The notes: generated by a model from the sequence alone, not told the origin. A stretch of DNA of 47,250 nt from Cohnella sp. SGD-V74 (GCF_003001675.1 NZ_PVYW01000035.1:1-47250), one strand, 5' to 3'; positions 1 through 9,169 are shown, counted from the first letter of the stretch. Numbers and translations: made by a program.

Positions 1-88
1 CAGGCGCTGCCGGCTGACTGCCGCATAAGTAAAAAGTAACATTAGTTTAGTCTTACTCCGCTCCCGCCGCTAGGTGGGGGCTATTTGA

Positions 89-538
89 CGCTTACTTAAT
101 AACGGATTACGAAAAATAGATTGCGCCAATGAAGAAGATTTAAAAATGATCAATAAAATTCTTCAAACGCGCACTCCTGTTTCAAATCAATTTGGTATTA
201 GCGATAATCAGGGGATTTTTATGTTCTATGCATTGAATGTTTTTCAAGATTCGATTTATCTTTTTGAAGACGAAGGGGCTATCATCGTTTATCAATCTGA
301 AGGGAATGTACTTCACCTGTATGATGTGGTGAGTAAGTCCAAGATCGATTTAGTAAGGTTACTTTCTCATATTAGTAACAGGGATACTGAAATAATTCAA
401 TTTTACTTCACACCTGATCGTTTTACTGAAAATGTGAATTATGAACTTAAGAGTCAAGGTGATTTATTATTTATTAAGTCGAAGAACAAGTTGAACTTAA
501 GCTTTGCATTTTGTGCCCCTATGTTATCGCATGCTTAA
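89..538 (+). pseudogene. C-terminal remnant of a GNAT-like acetyltransferase
   Basis: The frame is open from 89, just after an in-frame TGA at 86-88; the first ATG is at 146. The product of about 130-150 residues is much shorter than the roughly 260 residues usual for the acetyltransferases it recalls. What remains resembles their C-terminal half, with a segment MFYALNVFQDSIYLFED, a later QFYFTPDRF and a terminal SHA. No acetyl-CoA binding loop is present. The DNA is clearly poorer in GC than most of the window. The family assignment is from memory of the tail sequence and is only moderate; an intact small protein starting at 146 cannot be excluded. Confidence 0.4.
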
Positions 539-602
539 GAACATTTCATCAAAATGCCAGGGGAACCTAACAACCTTTAGACTTTGCTAGAGATGAGGGT
601 AT

Positions 603-648
603 GGGGCTGTAAGAGGTCGTGAGCAAACGACCTCCTACAGCTCTTTTT
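603..648 (+). terminator. Hairpin with T-run after the first remnant
   Basis: GAGGTCGT at 613-620 pairs with ACGACCTC at 627-634, extended by GGCTGT/ACAGCT outside, and five T follow. This is a typical intrinsic terminator. A similar hairpin lies at 1329-1376. Confidence 0.6.
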
Positions 649-745
649 GGCGTTCACGCTCAACAGCGCGCAAACAGCCTAATGTAATATATATTTTACT
701 CTTGTCGTGTTTATTTACAATGAGAGCGAAAGGAGTTTGAAGTGA

Positions 746-942
746 TTGAAAAACATCAAAATGAAAACAGCTCGAACGGAAGCCGACTTGTCGCAGGAAC
801 AATTGGCCGAGACCATAGGCGTAACCAGGCAAACGATCAATTTGAACGAAACGGGCAACTAAAATCTGAGTCTTAAACTGTGTGCATCGTCAGATACAAA
901 GCGCTGAACAAGAATTTAAACGATTTATTCTGGGAGGAATGA
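746..942 (+). pseudogene. Broken XRE-type (YgzD/YozG-like) repressor
   Basis: A TTG at 746, ten bases after AGGAG (731-735), opens a frame reading LKNIKMKTARTEADLSQEQL followed by AETIGVTRQTINLNETGN. That is the recognition-helix region of small XRE-type regulators. A TAA at 860-862 then interrupts it. The rest of the family pattern continues with a frameshift and finishes as KALNKNLNDLFWEE before TGA at 940-942. An intact relative would have about 65-70 residues. The gene sits directly before a membrane protein, the usual partner of these regulators. Confidence 0.6.
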
Positions 943-945
943 AGG

Positions 946-1306
946 ATGGATACGAAGAATGCTGCGAAGGAAACGAGATGTATTATGAGAACCGCACTGA
1001 TCGTCGGTGTTATTCTTCTAGCTGCGGGTACAGCGTTTAGTATGGCAGGAATCAATCCCGTATCGAGCAACAAGGGGCTGATTGCTCTTTCGCTCATCCC
1101 GTTAAGCGTTGCCCTTGTTTATTTCACGAGGTTTTCCAAACCGATAAACTCCAGTGAAACGATTAAAAGCAGAGTAATACAAGAAACGGACGAACGGCTT
1201 GTTGCGTCAAGAAACGAGAAGGATGCCCAATCGTTTAATCGTTCAAGCCGCATTATTTTTAGGCTATATGGGATATACGATTTTTGTCCCGGAAGTTGAA
1301 AGGTAA
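946..1306 (+). pseudogene. Frameshifted small membrane protein, partner of the XRE regulator
   Basis: The frame starts with ATG 946 just after the broken regulator. It encodes two hydrophobic segments (about residues 15-35 and 45-62) and the motif ETDERLVASRNEKDAQSF, typical of the two- to four-helix membrane proteins paired with YgzD-like repressors. After AQSF the reading frame must shift to keep the family pattern. In the other frame it continues LIVQAALFLGYMGYTIFVP and stops at TAA 1304-1306. Without the shift the tail (NRSSRIIFRLYG) makes no sense. Both partners are therefore inactivated. Confidence 0.55.
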
Positions 1307-1328
1307 TTGCACTATCGGACACGGGTAT

Positions 1329-1376
1329 GAGGGCTGTGACAGGTTATGAGCGTTTGACCTGTTGCGGGCCCTCTTT
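1329..1376 (+). terminator. Terminator-like hairpin
   Basis: GAGGGC (1329-1334) and ACAGGT (1339-1344) pair with ACCTGT (1357-1362) and GCCCTC (1368-1373), followed by TTT. It closes the decayed region. Confidence 0.45.
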
Positions 1377-1530
1377 GGGCTGAACAGATTGCAAACAAGA
1401 CGGTGTACTGAAAACTGTCCGTTCGATCTTTCGATATCTTGCTGTCTCATTCCAAATCCGCATAGTCGTCTGCCGACTCGTGCTATAGTAAATGCACAGT
1501 GACCCCTTGGAAGGAGTTGTAAGCGAGAAA

Positions 1531-2154
1531 ATGCATGTCGAAATTGAACCGAAAATCTTGTATTTTGGCACTTCGGTCGTGCTTATCAGCACTGTGAACG
1601 AGGATGGCACTCCGAACTTGGCTCCGATGTCTTCGGCCTGGTGGCTGAATCGTTCTTGCATGCTTGGGCTAAGCAGCAAATCGCAGACCGTCTTGAACCT
1701 GATCAGAGAGGGCGAATGCGTGCTGAACTTGCCGTCCGTCGACTTGATTCCTGCGATCGAAAGTCTCACTTTATTGACCGGCCGCAATCCGGTCCCGGAA
1801 TCGAAGGAAGCCAGGGGTTATCGATTCGAACCGGATAAGTTCGGCGTATCCAAGTTGACCCCGCTGCCTTCCCGGGATGTCAGGGCGCCCCGCGTGCAAC
1901 AATGTCCGGTTCACTTAGAGGCAAAGCTCGTAAAGGTACACCCATTCGAAGAGCCGAGTTCCTTAGTCGCATTGGAGGTCCATATTGAGAAAATTCACGT
2001 GGAGCAAGCTTTGACGATGGGGGATCATCCTAACTATATTGACCCGTCCAAATGGAATCCGATGATCATGAATTTCTGTGAATATTTTGGCTTAAGCGAT
2101 CAGCTTTCCGAGTCGCGATTGGCTCCGGTATTTGGACCCGGCACTGCAAGATAG
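1531..2154 (+). CDS. Flavin reductase-like (FMN-binding split barrel) family protein
   Basis: The 207-residue product has the pattern of the DIM6/NTAB flavin reductase-like family: an N-terminal VVLISTVNEDGTPNLAPMSS motif (FMN-binding strand and loop), then SQTVLNLIREGECVLNLPS, and a C-terminal segment on the cost of substrate turnover that is less conserved. Such proteins bind FMN and often reduce flavin for a partner oxygenase, or have unknown substrates. I place the start at ATG 1531, 14 bases after AAGGAG (1511-1516). An upstream in-frame ATG at 1492 lies before that ribosome binding site. It is probably monocistronic, with a strong terminator at 2196-2233. Confidence 0.7.
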   Translation: MHVEIEPKILYFGTSVVLISTVNEDGTPNLAPMSSAWWLNRSCMLGLSSKSQTVLNLIREGECVLNLPSVDLIPAIESLTLLTGRNPVPESKEARGYRFEPDKFGVSKLTPLPSRDVRAPRVQQCPVHLEAKLVKVHPFEEPSSLVALEVHIEKIHVEQALTMGDHPNYIDPSKWNPMIMNFCEYFGLSDQLSESRLAPVFGPGTAR

Positions 2155-2195
2155 GAAGATAAGGCGTAAGACCGCTTCAAGTTGAAAAAGACATA

Positions 2196-2233
2196 AGCCC
2201 ACCCTTGGCCGCGAAACCTTGGGGTGGGTTTTT
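2196..2233 (+). terminator. Intrinsic terminator after the flavin reductase-like gene
   Basis: CCCACCC (2198-2204) pairs with GGGTGGG (2222-2228), followed by TTTTT. Nearly the same hairpin, including the loop flanks TTGGCC and CCTTGGGG, occurs at 10875-10911. Confidence 0.8.
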
Positions 2234-2316
2234 ACCCGTGTTGTACAAGACCGGATCGCATGGTGGCCATGCAGAATTTAAAGCTATAATGGAAAAAACA
2301 AGAAAGGAAGATGCCC

Positions 2317-3141
2317 ATGATTACGGTTTATGATTGGTTTGGCTATGAATTGCAGAATAAGGAGCGATATCGGTTAATAAAAGAAGCTGGATTTGATGGC
2401 GTCTTGTTGTGGTGGAGCGATGGCTTTGGTCGTGACTGCTTTGGCCGGGGCGATTACCGCAATGGGCCGCAAATTGCGCGGGAGGCGGGTCTTTTTATAG
2501 AAAATATCCACGCGCCAATCGAAAACGAAAACAGCCTCTGGCTTGACAATCTGGACGGAGAAGCCGTAACGAATTGCTACCTGCAATGTATTGCAGATTG
2601 CGCCGAATTCGAGATTCCGACTATGGTTGTGCACCTTCCTAACGAAAACAATCCATGCAACGCATTGGGTCTGGATAGAATGAAGAGAATTGCTGATAAA
2701 GCGGAACAACTTGGCGTCAATGTCGCGCTGGAGAACTTATGGAACTTTTCCAATCTGACCTGTGTGCTGGAGCAAGTGGACTCCCTGCGTATCGGATTCT
2801 GCTATGACAGCGGGCATCACTACCGCCATTATCCGGACACTGACTTATTATCCCTGTACGGTTCTCGGCTGATGGCCCTGCATTTGCATGATAATAACGG
2901 TAGCTACGCCCAACACGGGTTACCCCTTGACGGGACGATTGACTGGTCTGCAGCCATGAAACAAATTGCGGCAACGAGCTATTCAGGCGCAATTGCGATA
3001 GAGGCCATGAATTGGGATTATGGAGATTTATCAGCTAAAGAGTTTCTACATAAAGCGTTTGAACAAGCAAAGAGGCTGGAAGCATTACAACGCTATAATC
3101 CATTTCTCGAAAGCGGGTACTGCGATGGGCATTCGTTATGA
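2317..3141 (+). CDS. Sugar phosphate isomerase/epimerase family protein
   Basis: The 274-residue product follows the xylose isomerase-like TIM barrel pattern (AP_endonuc_2). Visible elements are GFDGVLLWW near the N terminus, ENIHAPIENENSLW (substrate-side loop), VVHLPNENN, VALENLWN, GFCYDSGHHY (metal-ligand Asp and His), LHLHDNNG (metal ligands) and a terminal AIEAMNWDY Glu. These Glu, Asp and His residues are the usual divalent-metal site. The substrate cannot be told. ATG 2317 is preferred over 2311, because AAAGGAAG ends at 2310. The next gene overlaps its end by 17 bases, so the two are probably co-translated. Confidence 0.75.
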   Translation: MITVYDWFGYELQNKERYRLIKEAGFDGVLLWWSDGFGRDCFGRGDYRNGPQIAREAGLFIENIHAPIENENSLWLDNLDGEAVTNCYLQCIADCAEFEIPTMVVHLPNENNPCNALGLDRMKRIADKAEQLGVNVALENLWNFSNLTCVLEQVDSLRIGFCYDSGHHYRHYPDTDLLSLYGSRLMALHLHDNNGSYAQHGLPLDGTIDWSAAMKQIAATSYSGAIAIEAMNWDYGDLSAKEFLHKAFEQAKRLEALQRYNPFLESGYCDGHSL

Positions 3142-3529
3142 TTCCAACATTGAGGCTATTAGTAAAGATACGCTCCAAGAGCTATTTCTTTCGGTAAAAT
3201 GGGAATCCGGAAACTATCCGGGCGAGCTGTTGCAATCTATCCGCGGGTCTCATTCGATTGTTGCAGCGTGGGATGGAGACAAGCTTGTCGGTCTGATCAA
3301 TGCTTTGTCTGACGGAATTTTAACCGTATATTTTCACTACATGCTGGTCGATCCGAGCTATCAGGGTGAAGGTATAGGCAAGAACATGATGAAGATGATG
3401 CTTGATAGATACAGCGGATGTAAAACAAAAGTGTTAATTTCCTATGGAAGTGCGATAGATTTCTATCGGAAATGCGGCTTTTCCATGGAAGACGGAGCTA
3501 CGCCTATGTTTATTTCAGAGTTAGTGTGA
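3125..3529 (+). CDS. GNAT family N-acetyltransferase
   Basis: This 134-residue protein has the standard GNAT fold order: SIVAAWDGDKLVGLINAL (beta 2-3), FHYMLVDPSYQGEGIGKNMM (beta 4 and the acetyl-CoA pyrophosphate loop Q-x-x-G-x-G) and AIDFYRKCGFSM (C-terminal helix and strand). The acceptor is unknown. The start at ATG 3125 lies inside the end of the preceding isomerase-like gene (stop 3139-3141), and there is no good separate ribosome binding site, which suggests translational coupling. A longer frame from 3020 exists but its extra residues belong to the overlapped gene's region. Confidence 0.8.
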   Translation: MGIRYDSNIEAISKDTLQELFLSVKWESGNYPGELLQSIRGSHSIVAAWDGDKLVGLINALSDGILTVYFHYMLVDPSYQGEGIGKNMMKMMLDRYSGCKTKVLISYGSAIDFYRKCGFSMEDGATPMFISELV

Positions 3530-3631
3530 TCAACTTGGCGGCAGGTTTGTCAAGATGCGGACGTTTCTCAAAGGAAAATCAAAGGTTCATTTATTATACT
3601 CTCTATATATTTAATAAGGGGGATACGATTG

Positions 3632-5803
3632 ATGAACCTTTTGCGACAGCTGTTAAAGATGACTCGGCTGACCTTTCTAACAGGAGCTGTGCTGGCTTTG
3701 TGTCTGCTGTTAACCTCCTGTGATGAGGAGCATACACCGATAGCGACGCACAGTACGGCAATAACGCCGAGTACGGAGACGATCGAGCCGGCGGCAGCTA
3801 CGGACTTGCCGTCTAACGAGGTCGCGATCACCTACGAAACCACCGGGAACGTGGCAAGGGAGAAGGCCGATCTCCTCACGAGAAGATACGGTGCGAACAG
3901 CGTGCAATACGCCCTTATCGATCATGGCAACATCATTGTAACCGGTCATTCCGGCAAAAATGATGAGCAGGGACAGAAGCCGCTCTCGAAAGACACAATG
4001 TACGGGATTGGATCAACGAGTAAAGTGTTTACCGCAGTTGCCGTCATGCAGTTGGTCGACCAAGGGAAGATCAATCTCGATACGCCGGTCGTCCAGTATA
4101 TCCCGGAGTTTACGATGAAGGATGAACGCTACAAGCAGATTACGCCGCGCATGCTGCTGAATCATTCTTCCGGCCTGAACGGATCATCGTTCAAGAACGC
4201 CTTTTTATTCGAAGATAACGATACTTACGCCCACGACACCCTGCTGAAGCAACTGGCCGGACAGACCTTGAAGGCGGATCCGGGTGCTTACTCGGTTTAT
4301 TGCAATGACGGATTTACGCTGGCCGAGATTCTGGTCGAGTATGTCAGCGGCATGGACTTTACCTCTTATATTCATCAATATATTACGGGACCTCTAGGGA
4401 TGACCAATACGGAGACACCGCTAGATTCACCGAACGCAGCGAAGATGGCGGGACTCTATTATCCTGCTTATACAAGACAATTTCCCAATGAAACGGTCAA
4501 CGTAATCGGAGCGGGAGGCATTTATTCCACGGCGGAAGATTTGGCTCGATTCTCGCAAATTTTTACGGGGGAAGCGGAACAAGTCTTGTCCGGCAAAACG
4601 GCTTCGGCCATGGCGCAAGGCGAGTACCGGACGCCTTTATGGCCTGACGATGCGGACGGCTCGATTGAATACGGTCTGGGCTGGGACCTCGTCAATCTGT
4701 ACCCCTTCAGCGAATATGGGATAAAGGCGCTGACCAAAAGCGGAGGCACGATATTCTATTGCTCATCGCTCGTTGTGCTTCCCGAGCAGGGCATGGCGGC
4801 CGCTGTCGTCACTTCCGGCGGCAACGGCCTGAACGGCCAGCTTCTGGCAACCGAAATCTTGCTTCAAGCGCTGAAGGAGAAAGGGACAATTGCCGAATTC
4901 AAGCCTGAGAAGTCGTACGGCGTGCCGGTAAAGGCCGATATGCCGAAGTCCATGCTACAGTATTCGGGAATCTATGGCTTGTTCGATGGAACGATTAACA
5001 TCGATATTACCGAAGGTGGCATCATGTCCGTCACTTCGGAGCGGTTGTTCCATAATACGAATGATACTTACAAATATTCGGAGGACGGCACGTTCCGGAG
5101 CATGGATGGGAATGGGATGGTCAGCTTCGTGACGGAGGAGAACGGTCGCACCTACTTCTGGGTTAGGGAATATTTTTCGTTTCCAGGACTGGGACAGACG
5201 GCTTTATCTACGTACTCCGCCGAGAAGCTCGAGCCCCAAGATCTTCCGCCAGAGACCATGAAGGCATGGATTCAGCGCGACGGTAAGAAATATTATCTGC
5301 TGAATGAGAAGTATACATCGCTTGTTTATTTGGTGATGCCGCACACTTCATTGAATTTGTCGAAACCATTGCCGGGGTACGTGGCGGATAAGCGAATAAC
5401 AGGCCCGAATACGGCAGTCTCCGAATTGCAAATTCCGGGAATAAATGGGCGGGACCTCTCAAGTTTAACGTTCTTTACGGAGGATGGCGTTGAGTACCTG
5501 GAACAAGACGGAAGAATATGGGGGGGCGAGGATGGCGTGAAGCCCATGAATGTCGCTAAGAAATCAATCGTTATGATTCCATCGAGCGGATACGCGGAGT
5601 GGTATACGATAAGCGACAACGACGGGGGGAAGAACGTTAAGGTGAGCATGCCCTCGAACGCTTCCTTCGCCGTTTATGACGGGAGTGGAACATGTATCCA
5701 CTTCAGCATCACCGGAGACAAGGATCAGGTTGTGCTGCCCGCGGGAGGCTCCATTGTTTTCATCGGAGATGCCGGTACACAATTCGAGATTTCCGTCCTG
5801 TAA
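3632..5803 (+). CDS. Lipoprotein serine hydrolase, beta-lactamase class C family
   Basis: A 723-residue exported protein. A signal peptide ends in the lipobox LLLTSC (Cys30), so it is probably membrane-anchored outside the cell. The class C/penicillin-binding-like fold shows the nucleophile motif S128-T-S-K131 and Y223-C-N225. Homology to the catalytic domain ends near residue 430. The remaining 290 residues form an extra C-terminal region shared with the paralogue at 11082-13163. Substrate unknown; such proteins include D-aminopeptidases, esterases and peptidoglycan-acting enzymes. ATG 3632 lies ten bases after AAGGGGG; a TTG at 3629 is an alternative. No beta-lactam regulator lies nearby. 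Confidence 0.8.
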   Translation: MNLLRQLLKMTRLTFLTGAVLALCLLLTSCDEEHTPIATHSTAITPSTETIEPAAATDLPSNEVAITYETTGNVAREKADLLTRRYGANSVQYALIDHGNIIVTGHSGKNDEQGQKPLSKDTMYGIGSTSKVFTAVAVMQLVDQGKINLDTPVVQYIPEFTMKDERYKQITPRMLLNHSSGLNGSSFKNAFLFEDNDTYAHDTLLKQLAGQTLKADPGAYSVYCNDGFTLAEILVEYVSGMDFTSYIHQYITGPLGMTNTETPLDSPNAAKMAGLYYPAYTRQFPNETVNVIGAGGIYSTAEDLARFSQIFTGEAEQVLSGKTASAMAQGEYRTPLWPDDADGSIEYGLGWDLVNLYPFSEYGIKALTKSGGTIFYCSSLVVLPEQGMAAAVVTSGGNGLNGQLLATEILLQALKEKGTIAEFKPEKSYGVPVKADMPKSMLQYSGIYGLFDGTINIDITEGGIMSVTSERLFHNTNDTYKYSEDGTFRSMDGNGMVSFVTEENGRTYFWVREYFSFPGLGQTALSTYSAEKLEPQDLPPETMKAWIQRDGKKYYLLNEKYTSLVYLVMPHTSLNLSKPLPGYVADKRITGPNTAVSELQIPGINGRDLSSLTFFTEDGVEYLEQDGRIWGGEDGVKPMNVAKKSIVMIPSSGYAEWYTISDNDGGKNVKVSMPSNASFAVYDGSGTCIHFSITGDKDQVVLPAGGSIVFIGDAGTQFEISVL

Positions 5804-5904
5804 CTGTTCCCATACTGGAACTAAACATTCCCGCTGCGCTGATCGTAACCCGACCTTTTCGTTTCAGTACCTTACGGGAAGAAGAATAGCCATATCCCGA
5901 ACGA

Positions 5905-5948
5905 CCAATAAACCGCCAAAGCCCTTGGGCTTCATGGCGGTTTATTGG
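5905..5948 (+). terminator. Bidirectional-type hairpin after the serine hydrolase gene
   Basis: CCAATAAACCGCC (5905-5917) is perfectly complementary to GGCGGTTTATTGG (5936-5948), with an inner AAGCCC/GGGCTT stem. A/T runs on both sides fit a terminator. Confidence 0.7.
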
Positions 5949-5985
5949 CATATCCGCGTAAACCGATCTCCGAATCATTATTTTG

Positions 5986-6042
5986 TTGCATTTTTACGGA
6001 TCTCGTCTTATACTATCAACGTGATAATGATAATCATTATCA
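5986..6042 (+). promoter_or_regulatory. Iron-regulated promoter with a perfect Fur box
   Basis: TTGCAT (5986-5991) and TATACT (6009-6014) are separated by 17 bases, a good sigma-A promoter. Directly downstream, at 6023-6041, lies GATAATGATAATCATTATC, identical to the canonical 19-bp Fur box, over the expected transcription start. It should repress the following siderophore transporter operon when iron is plentiful. Confidence 0.9.
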
Positions 6043-6073
6043 TATATAACGGAGATTTAGGGAAGAGCGTGAA

Positions 6074-7156
6074 ATGTTGAGTAAAGATGACCTGGACAAC
6101 CTCGGGATGGGCAAGCGTTACTATGTGTTTATTTTCCTTCTACTCGGTTTGATTGTGTTATCTGTCGTGTATTCGGTGTCCATTGGACAAGTGAACATTC
6201 CCTTTGCGCAATCGAAGGAGATCGTATTGCACGCTTTGACCAATGGTATGCTGGGGTCGCTGGATAAAGTTCAGAACGACTCCTTTATAAACATTATTTT
6301 GCAGGTAAGGATGCCTCGGGTGGTCTATGCGTTGCTGATCGGCATCGGACTTTCGCTATGCGGAACGGTTATGCAGGCAGTGGTGCAGAACCCGCTGGCG
6401 GACCCTTACATCCTCGGGATTTCTTCCGGCGCATCGTTGGGTGCAACCTTTGCCATATTGGTGGGATTCGGCAGCGGTGCATTCTTATTGCAGATGGGCG
6501 TCGCTTTTGGCGCTTTTGCCGGAGCCATGTTAACCTCGATCGCCGTCCTGCTTTTATCAAGCATCGGGGGCAAAGCAACGTCCGTGAAGCTTGTTTTATC
6601 CGGCGTTGTTATCGGCGCGTTATGCGGATCATTCTCCAGTCTGATCATTTATTTTGCCAATAATGCGGAAGGCATCAAGACGGTTACCTTCTGGTCGATG
6701 GGCAGTCTGGCCTCTTCGAGTTGGGATAGAGTGCCGATTATGGCTGTGGTCGTTGTGCTTGGGGCAGTGCTGTTTCTTTTTCAACATCGCATCTTGAATA
6801 CGATGCTGCTGGGCGACGAGTCGGCAGTTACACTGGGCATTAACTTAAGCGCATACCGTAAATTTTACATGATTGTTGTTGCGCTGGTTACAGGAACGAT
6901 GGTTGCCTATTCGGGAATGATTGGATTTGTCGGCTTGGTTGTCCCGCACATTACGAGAGGGATTTTTGGCACCGATCATAAGAGATTGATGCCGGGGACG
7001 TTGCTGCTGGGAGCGCTGTTCATGATCTGGGCGGACATTCTGTCCAGAACGATCATCCACAACGTCGAACTGCCGATCGGAATCATTACCTCTGTTATCG
7101 GATCTCCTTTGTTTATCTATATGATTGTCAAGAGAGGTTACAATTTTGGGGGGTAG
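6074..7156 (+). CDS. Iron-siderophore ABC transporter permease (FecCD family)
   Basis: This 360-residue integral membrane protein has the FecCD/BtuC pattern with about nine to ten hydrophobic helices. Landmarks are VRMPRVVYALLIGIGLSLCG, VQNPLADPYILGISSGASLG, GSLASSSWDRV, LGDESAVTLGINL and the last part GFVGLVVPHITRGIFGTDHKRLMPG. The latter includes the coupling helix that contacts the ATPase. It forms the membrane channel for a ferric siderophore or haem-like ligand. It is first in a tightly packed operon behind a perfect Fur box, with the ATPase starting 4 bases after its stop. One permease gene suggests a homodimeric channel. Confidence 0.92.
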   Translation: MLSKDDLDNLGMGKRYYVFIFLLLGLIVLSVVYSVSIGQVNIPFAQSKEIVLHALTNGMLGSLDKVQNDSFINIILQVRMPRVVYALLIGIGLSLCGTVMQAVVQNPLADPYILGISSGASLGATFAILVGFGSGAFLLQMGVAFGAFAGAMLTSIAVLLLSSIGGKATSVKLVLSGVVIGALCGSFSSLIIYFANNAEGIKTVTFWSMGSLASSSWDRVPIMAVVVVLGAVLFLFQHRILNTMLLGDESAVTLGINLSAYRKFYMIVVALVTGTMVAYSGMIGFVGLVVPHITRGIFGTDHKRLMPGTLLLGALFMIWADILSRTIIHNVELPIGIITSVIGSPLFIYMIVKRGYNFGG

Positions 7157-7159
7157 AAA

Positions 7160-7921
7160 ATGGAGCTGACTGCCAAGGGAATAGGAGTGCGGATCGGCAA
7201 AAAGGAAATTGTGAAAGATGTGTCGGTCTACGTGAAAAACAAGCAGTTTGTCGGGTTGATAGGCCCGAATGGCTGCGGAAAATCAACTTTGCTAAAGAGC
7301 ATTTATAAAAGTCTGCCCCCGCAGAGAGGAGCCGTATTTCTAGATGACATAGATGTGCTGAAAAGCTCGGAAAAAAAGGTTTCGCAAAACTTGGGTGTGG
7401 TCGGGCAATTTAATGAAATCAGCTTTAATTTGTCGGTGCAGCAAATGGTGATGTTAGGAAGAACTCCGCACAAGAAACTGTTGGAGGCCGATAATCGAGA
7501 GGATTTGGCCATTGTGGAGGAAGCATTGGCTAGAACAAATTTACTTGAGTATAAACATCGCGGCTATTTATCGTTATCCGGCGGGGAGAAACAAAGGGTT
7601 ATTCTCGCCAGAACCATTGCGCAGCAGCCGAAGTTCATGATCTTGGATGAACCGACCAACCATCTGGATATCCGTTACCAGATTGAGATTTTATCGATTG
7701 TCAAACAGTTGAACATCGGCGTCTTGGCCGCGCTCCATGATTTGGAGATGGCAGCCCAATATTGCGATTACGTGTATGCGATGAAAGACGGAGAAGTCTA
7801 TGCACACGGGACGCCTGAAGAAGTGTTGACTTCGACGACCATTGAAACCCTATACCAAATCAAATGCCAAACCTACACCAATCCGGTTACGAATGGAATT
7901 GGTTTTGCTTATGGCCTATAA
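7160..7921 (+). CDS. Iron-siderophore ABC transporter ATPase (FepC/FhuC family)
   Basis: The 253-residue product has a complete ABC ATPase motif set: Walker A GPNGCGKST (about residues 35-43), the Q-loop GVVGQFNEISF, signature LSGGEKQRV, Walker B FMILDEPTNHLD and the H-loop His in AALHDLEMA. The DEPTNHLD form and the spacing are typical of FecE/FhuC-type ATPases. It energises the permease encoded just upstream. The stop lies 10 bases before the start of the binding-protein gene. Confidence 0.92.
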   Translation: MELTAKGIGVRIGKKEIVKDVSVYVKNKQFVGLIGPNGCGKSTLLKSIYKSLPPQRGAVFLDDIDVLKSSEKKVSQNLGVVGQFNEISFNLSVQQMVMLGRTPHKKLLEADNREDLAIVEEALARTNLLEYKHRGYLSLSGGEKQRVILARTIAQQPKFMILDEPTNHLDIRYQIEILSIVKQLNIGVLAALHDLEMAAQYCDYVYAMKDGEVYAHGTPEEVLTSTTIETLYQIKCQTYTNPVTNGIGFAYGL

Positions 7922-7931
7922 GGAGAACAGG

Positions 7932-8942
7932 ATGAAAAAGACGTTATTGTTCGGTACGGTTTTGTCTGCAGCGCTGCTCTTAACCGGTTGTGGAAGTTCG
8001 GATACCAAGACCGCGGAGAAATCCGAGACACAAGCGCACTATCCTCTGACGATTCAAAACTATTCCAGAACAGAGGAAGGAGCAAGCTGGGAGAAGAAGG
8101 ATCAAGTATTCGATCGTGCGCCCGAAAGAATTATGGCGAATACACGCCCGGCGGCAGAACTGTTGCTGCATCTGGGCCTCGGTGACAAGATCGTTGGAGT
8201 GGGAGCCAATTTCGGGGTGCCTGACCCGTCCGTAGCGGAACAATATGCGAAATTGAACATCCTGAGCGATGAGTATGTCGGGAAAGAAGTCACCCTGGGC
8301 ACAAATCCGGATTTGGTCTTTGGTCGAAGCGGGCTATTTGCAGATGCGGAATGGGGAGTAGGGACGGTAGATGCGCTCAATAGCATGAAAATCAAAACAT
8401 ATGTGCTGGAGTCATCGATTACCGGCGGAACCTATGATTCGATTTATAAAGATATCGAAAATATCGGCAAAATATTTGACGTTAAAGATCAGGCGGATCG
8501 CTTCACCAAAGAGCTGAAAGATAAGCAAGCTTCTATTTCTTCCAAATTGGAAAGCATTAAAGACCACAAAACGTTCGCCTACCTGCACACCAACGATCCG
8601 AAAGAGTTATACGTATACCCGGCCAGCGACGAATCGTTCTTCAACGATGCTTTCAGCATGATCAAGCTGGATAATGTATTTGTGAACGAAAAGGGAGAGG
8701 TCAGCGTCGAAACGCTGATTGCTCAAGATCCGGATATCCTCATCTTGCCTAAATGGGACGATACGGATCTCGACAAAGTGAGAGAAGAAATCTACGTCAA
8801 TCCGAAGTTATCCAGTATGAAAGCCATTAAAAATAAGCAAATTTATATTGTGGATTATAACTACTTGTTCGGGTATAGCTACAATACGATTGATGGAATG
8901 GAGCAATTGGCCAAGGAGATATACCCCGCGTTGTTTGAATAA
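7932..8942 (+). CDS. Iron-siderophore ABC transporter substrate-binding lipoprotein
   Basis: The 336-residue product has a lipoprotein signal peptide ending in LLLTGC and a FepB/FhuD-type (type III, PBP_TroA-like) binding fold: APERIMANTRPAAELLLHLGLGDKIVGVG at the first lobe, NPDLVFGRSG, and a late QDPDILILPKWDD and IKNKQIYIVDYN. It should capture the ferric ligand outside the membrane and pass it to the permease. ATG 7932 follows AGGAG by six bases. Longer frames from 7842 overlap the ATPase gene. The ligand is not evident. Confidence 0.9.
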   Translation: MKKTLLFGTVLSAALLLTGCGSSDTKTAEKSETQAHYPLTIQNYSRTEEGASWEKKDQVFDRAPERIMANTRPAAELLLHLGLGDKIVGVGANFGVPDPSVAEQYAKLNILSDEYVGKEVTLGTNPDLVFGRSGLFADAEWGVGTVDALNSMKIKTYVLESSITGGTYDSIYKDIENIGKIFDVKDQADRFTKELKDKQASISSKLESIKDHKTFAYLHTNDPKELYVYPASDESFFNDAFSMIKLDNVFVNEKGEVSVETLIAQDPDILILPKWDDTDLDKVREEIYVNPKLSSMKAIKNKQIYIVDYNYLFGYSYNTIDGMEQLAKEIYPALFE

Positions 8943-8945
8943 ATT

Positions 8946-8987
8946 AAAAGGCTCGTGTTGGTTCATAACCGACACGGGCCTTTTATT
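8946..8987 (+). terminator. Terminator of the siderophore transporter operon
   Basis: AAAAGGCTCGTGTTGGT (8946-8962) pairs with ACCGACACGGGCCTTTT (8968-8984) around a TCATA loop, ending in a T-run. It closes the three-gene Fur operon. Confidence 0.88.
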
Positions 8988-9169
8988 TAGCAGACAGCTT
9001 TATCGTCACTCTGGTCATCTTCGGAAGCCAAGGGAAGAACCCTAAAAAAGTCATGGATACATACTAGCTTATAAAAAAAATCAACATAAGTCTATTTCTT
9101 TTTGAGCGTAGGCTATATGTTATATAAGCGACCGCGGCGCAAAACGATCCATGAAGGGAGAAGTTCTGC

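Noticed and set aside
1..88. Possible end of a mobile element at the left edge
   Set aside because: The sequence is too short and shows no inverted repeat or transposase codons that I can support.
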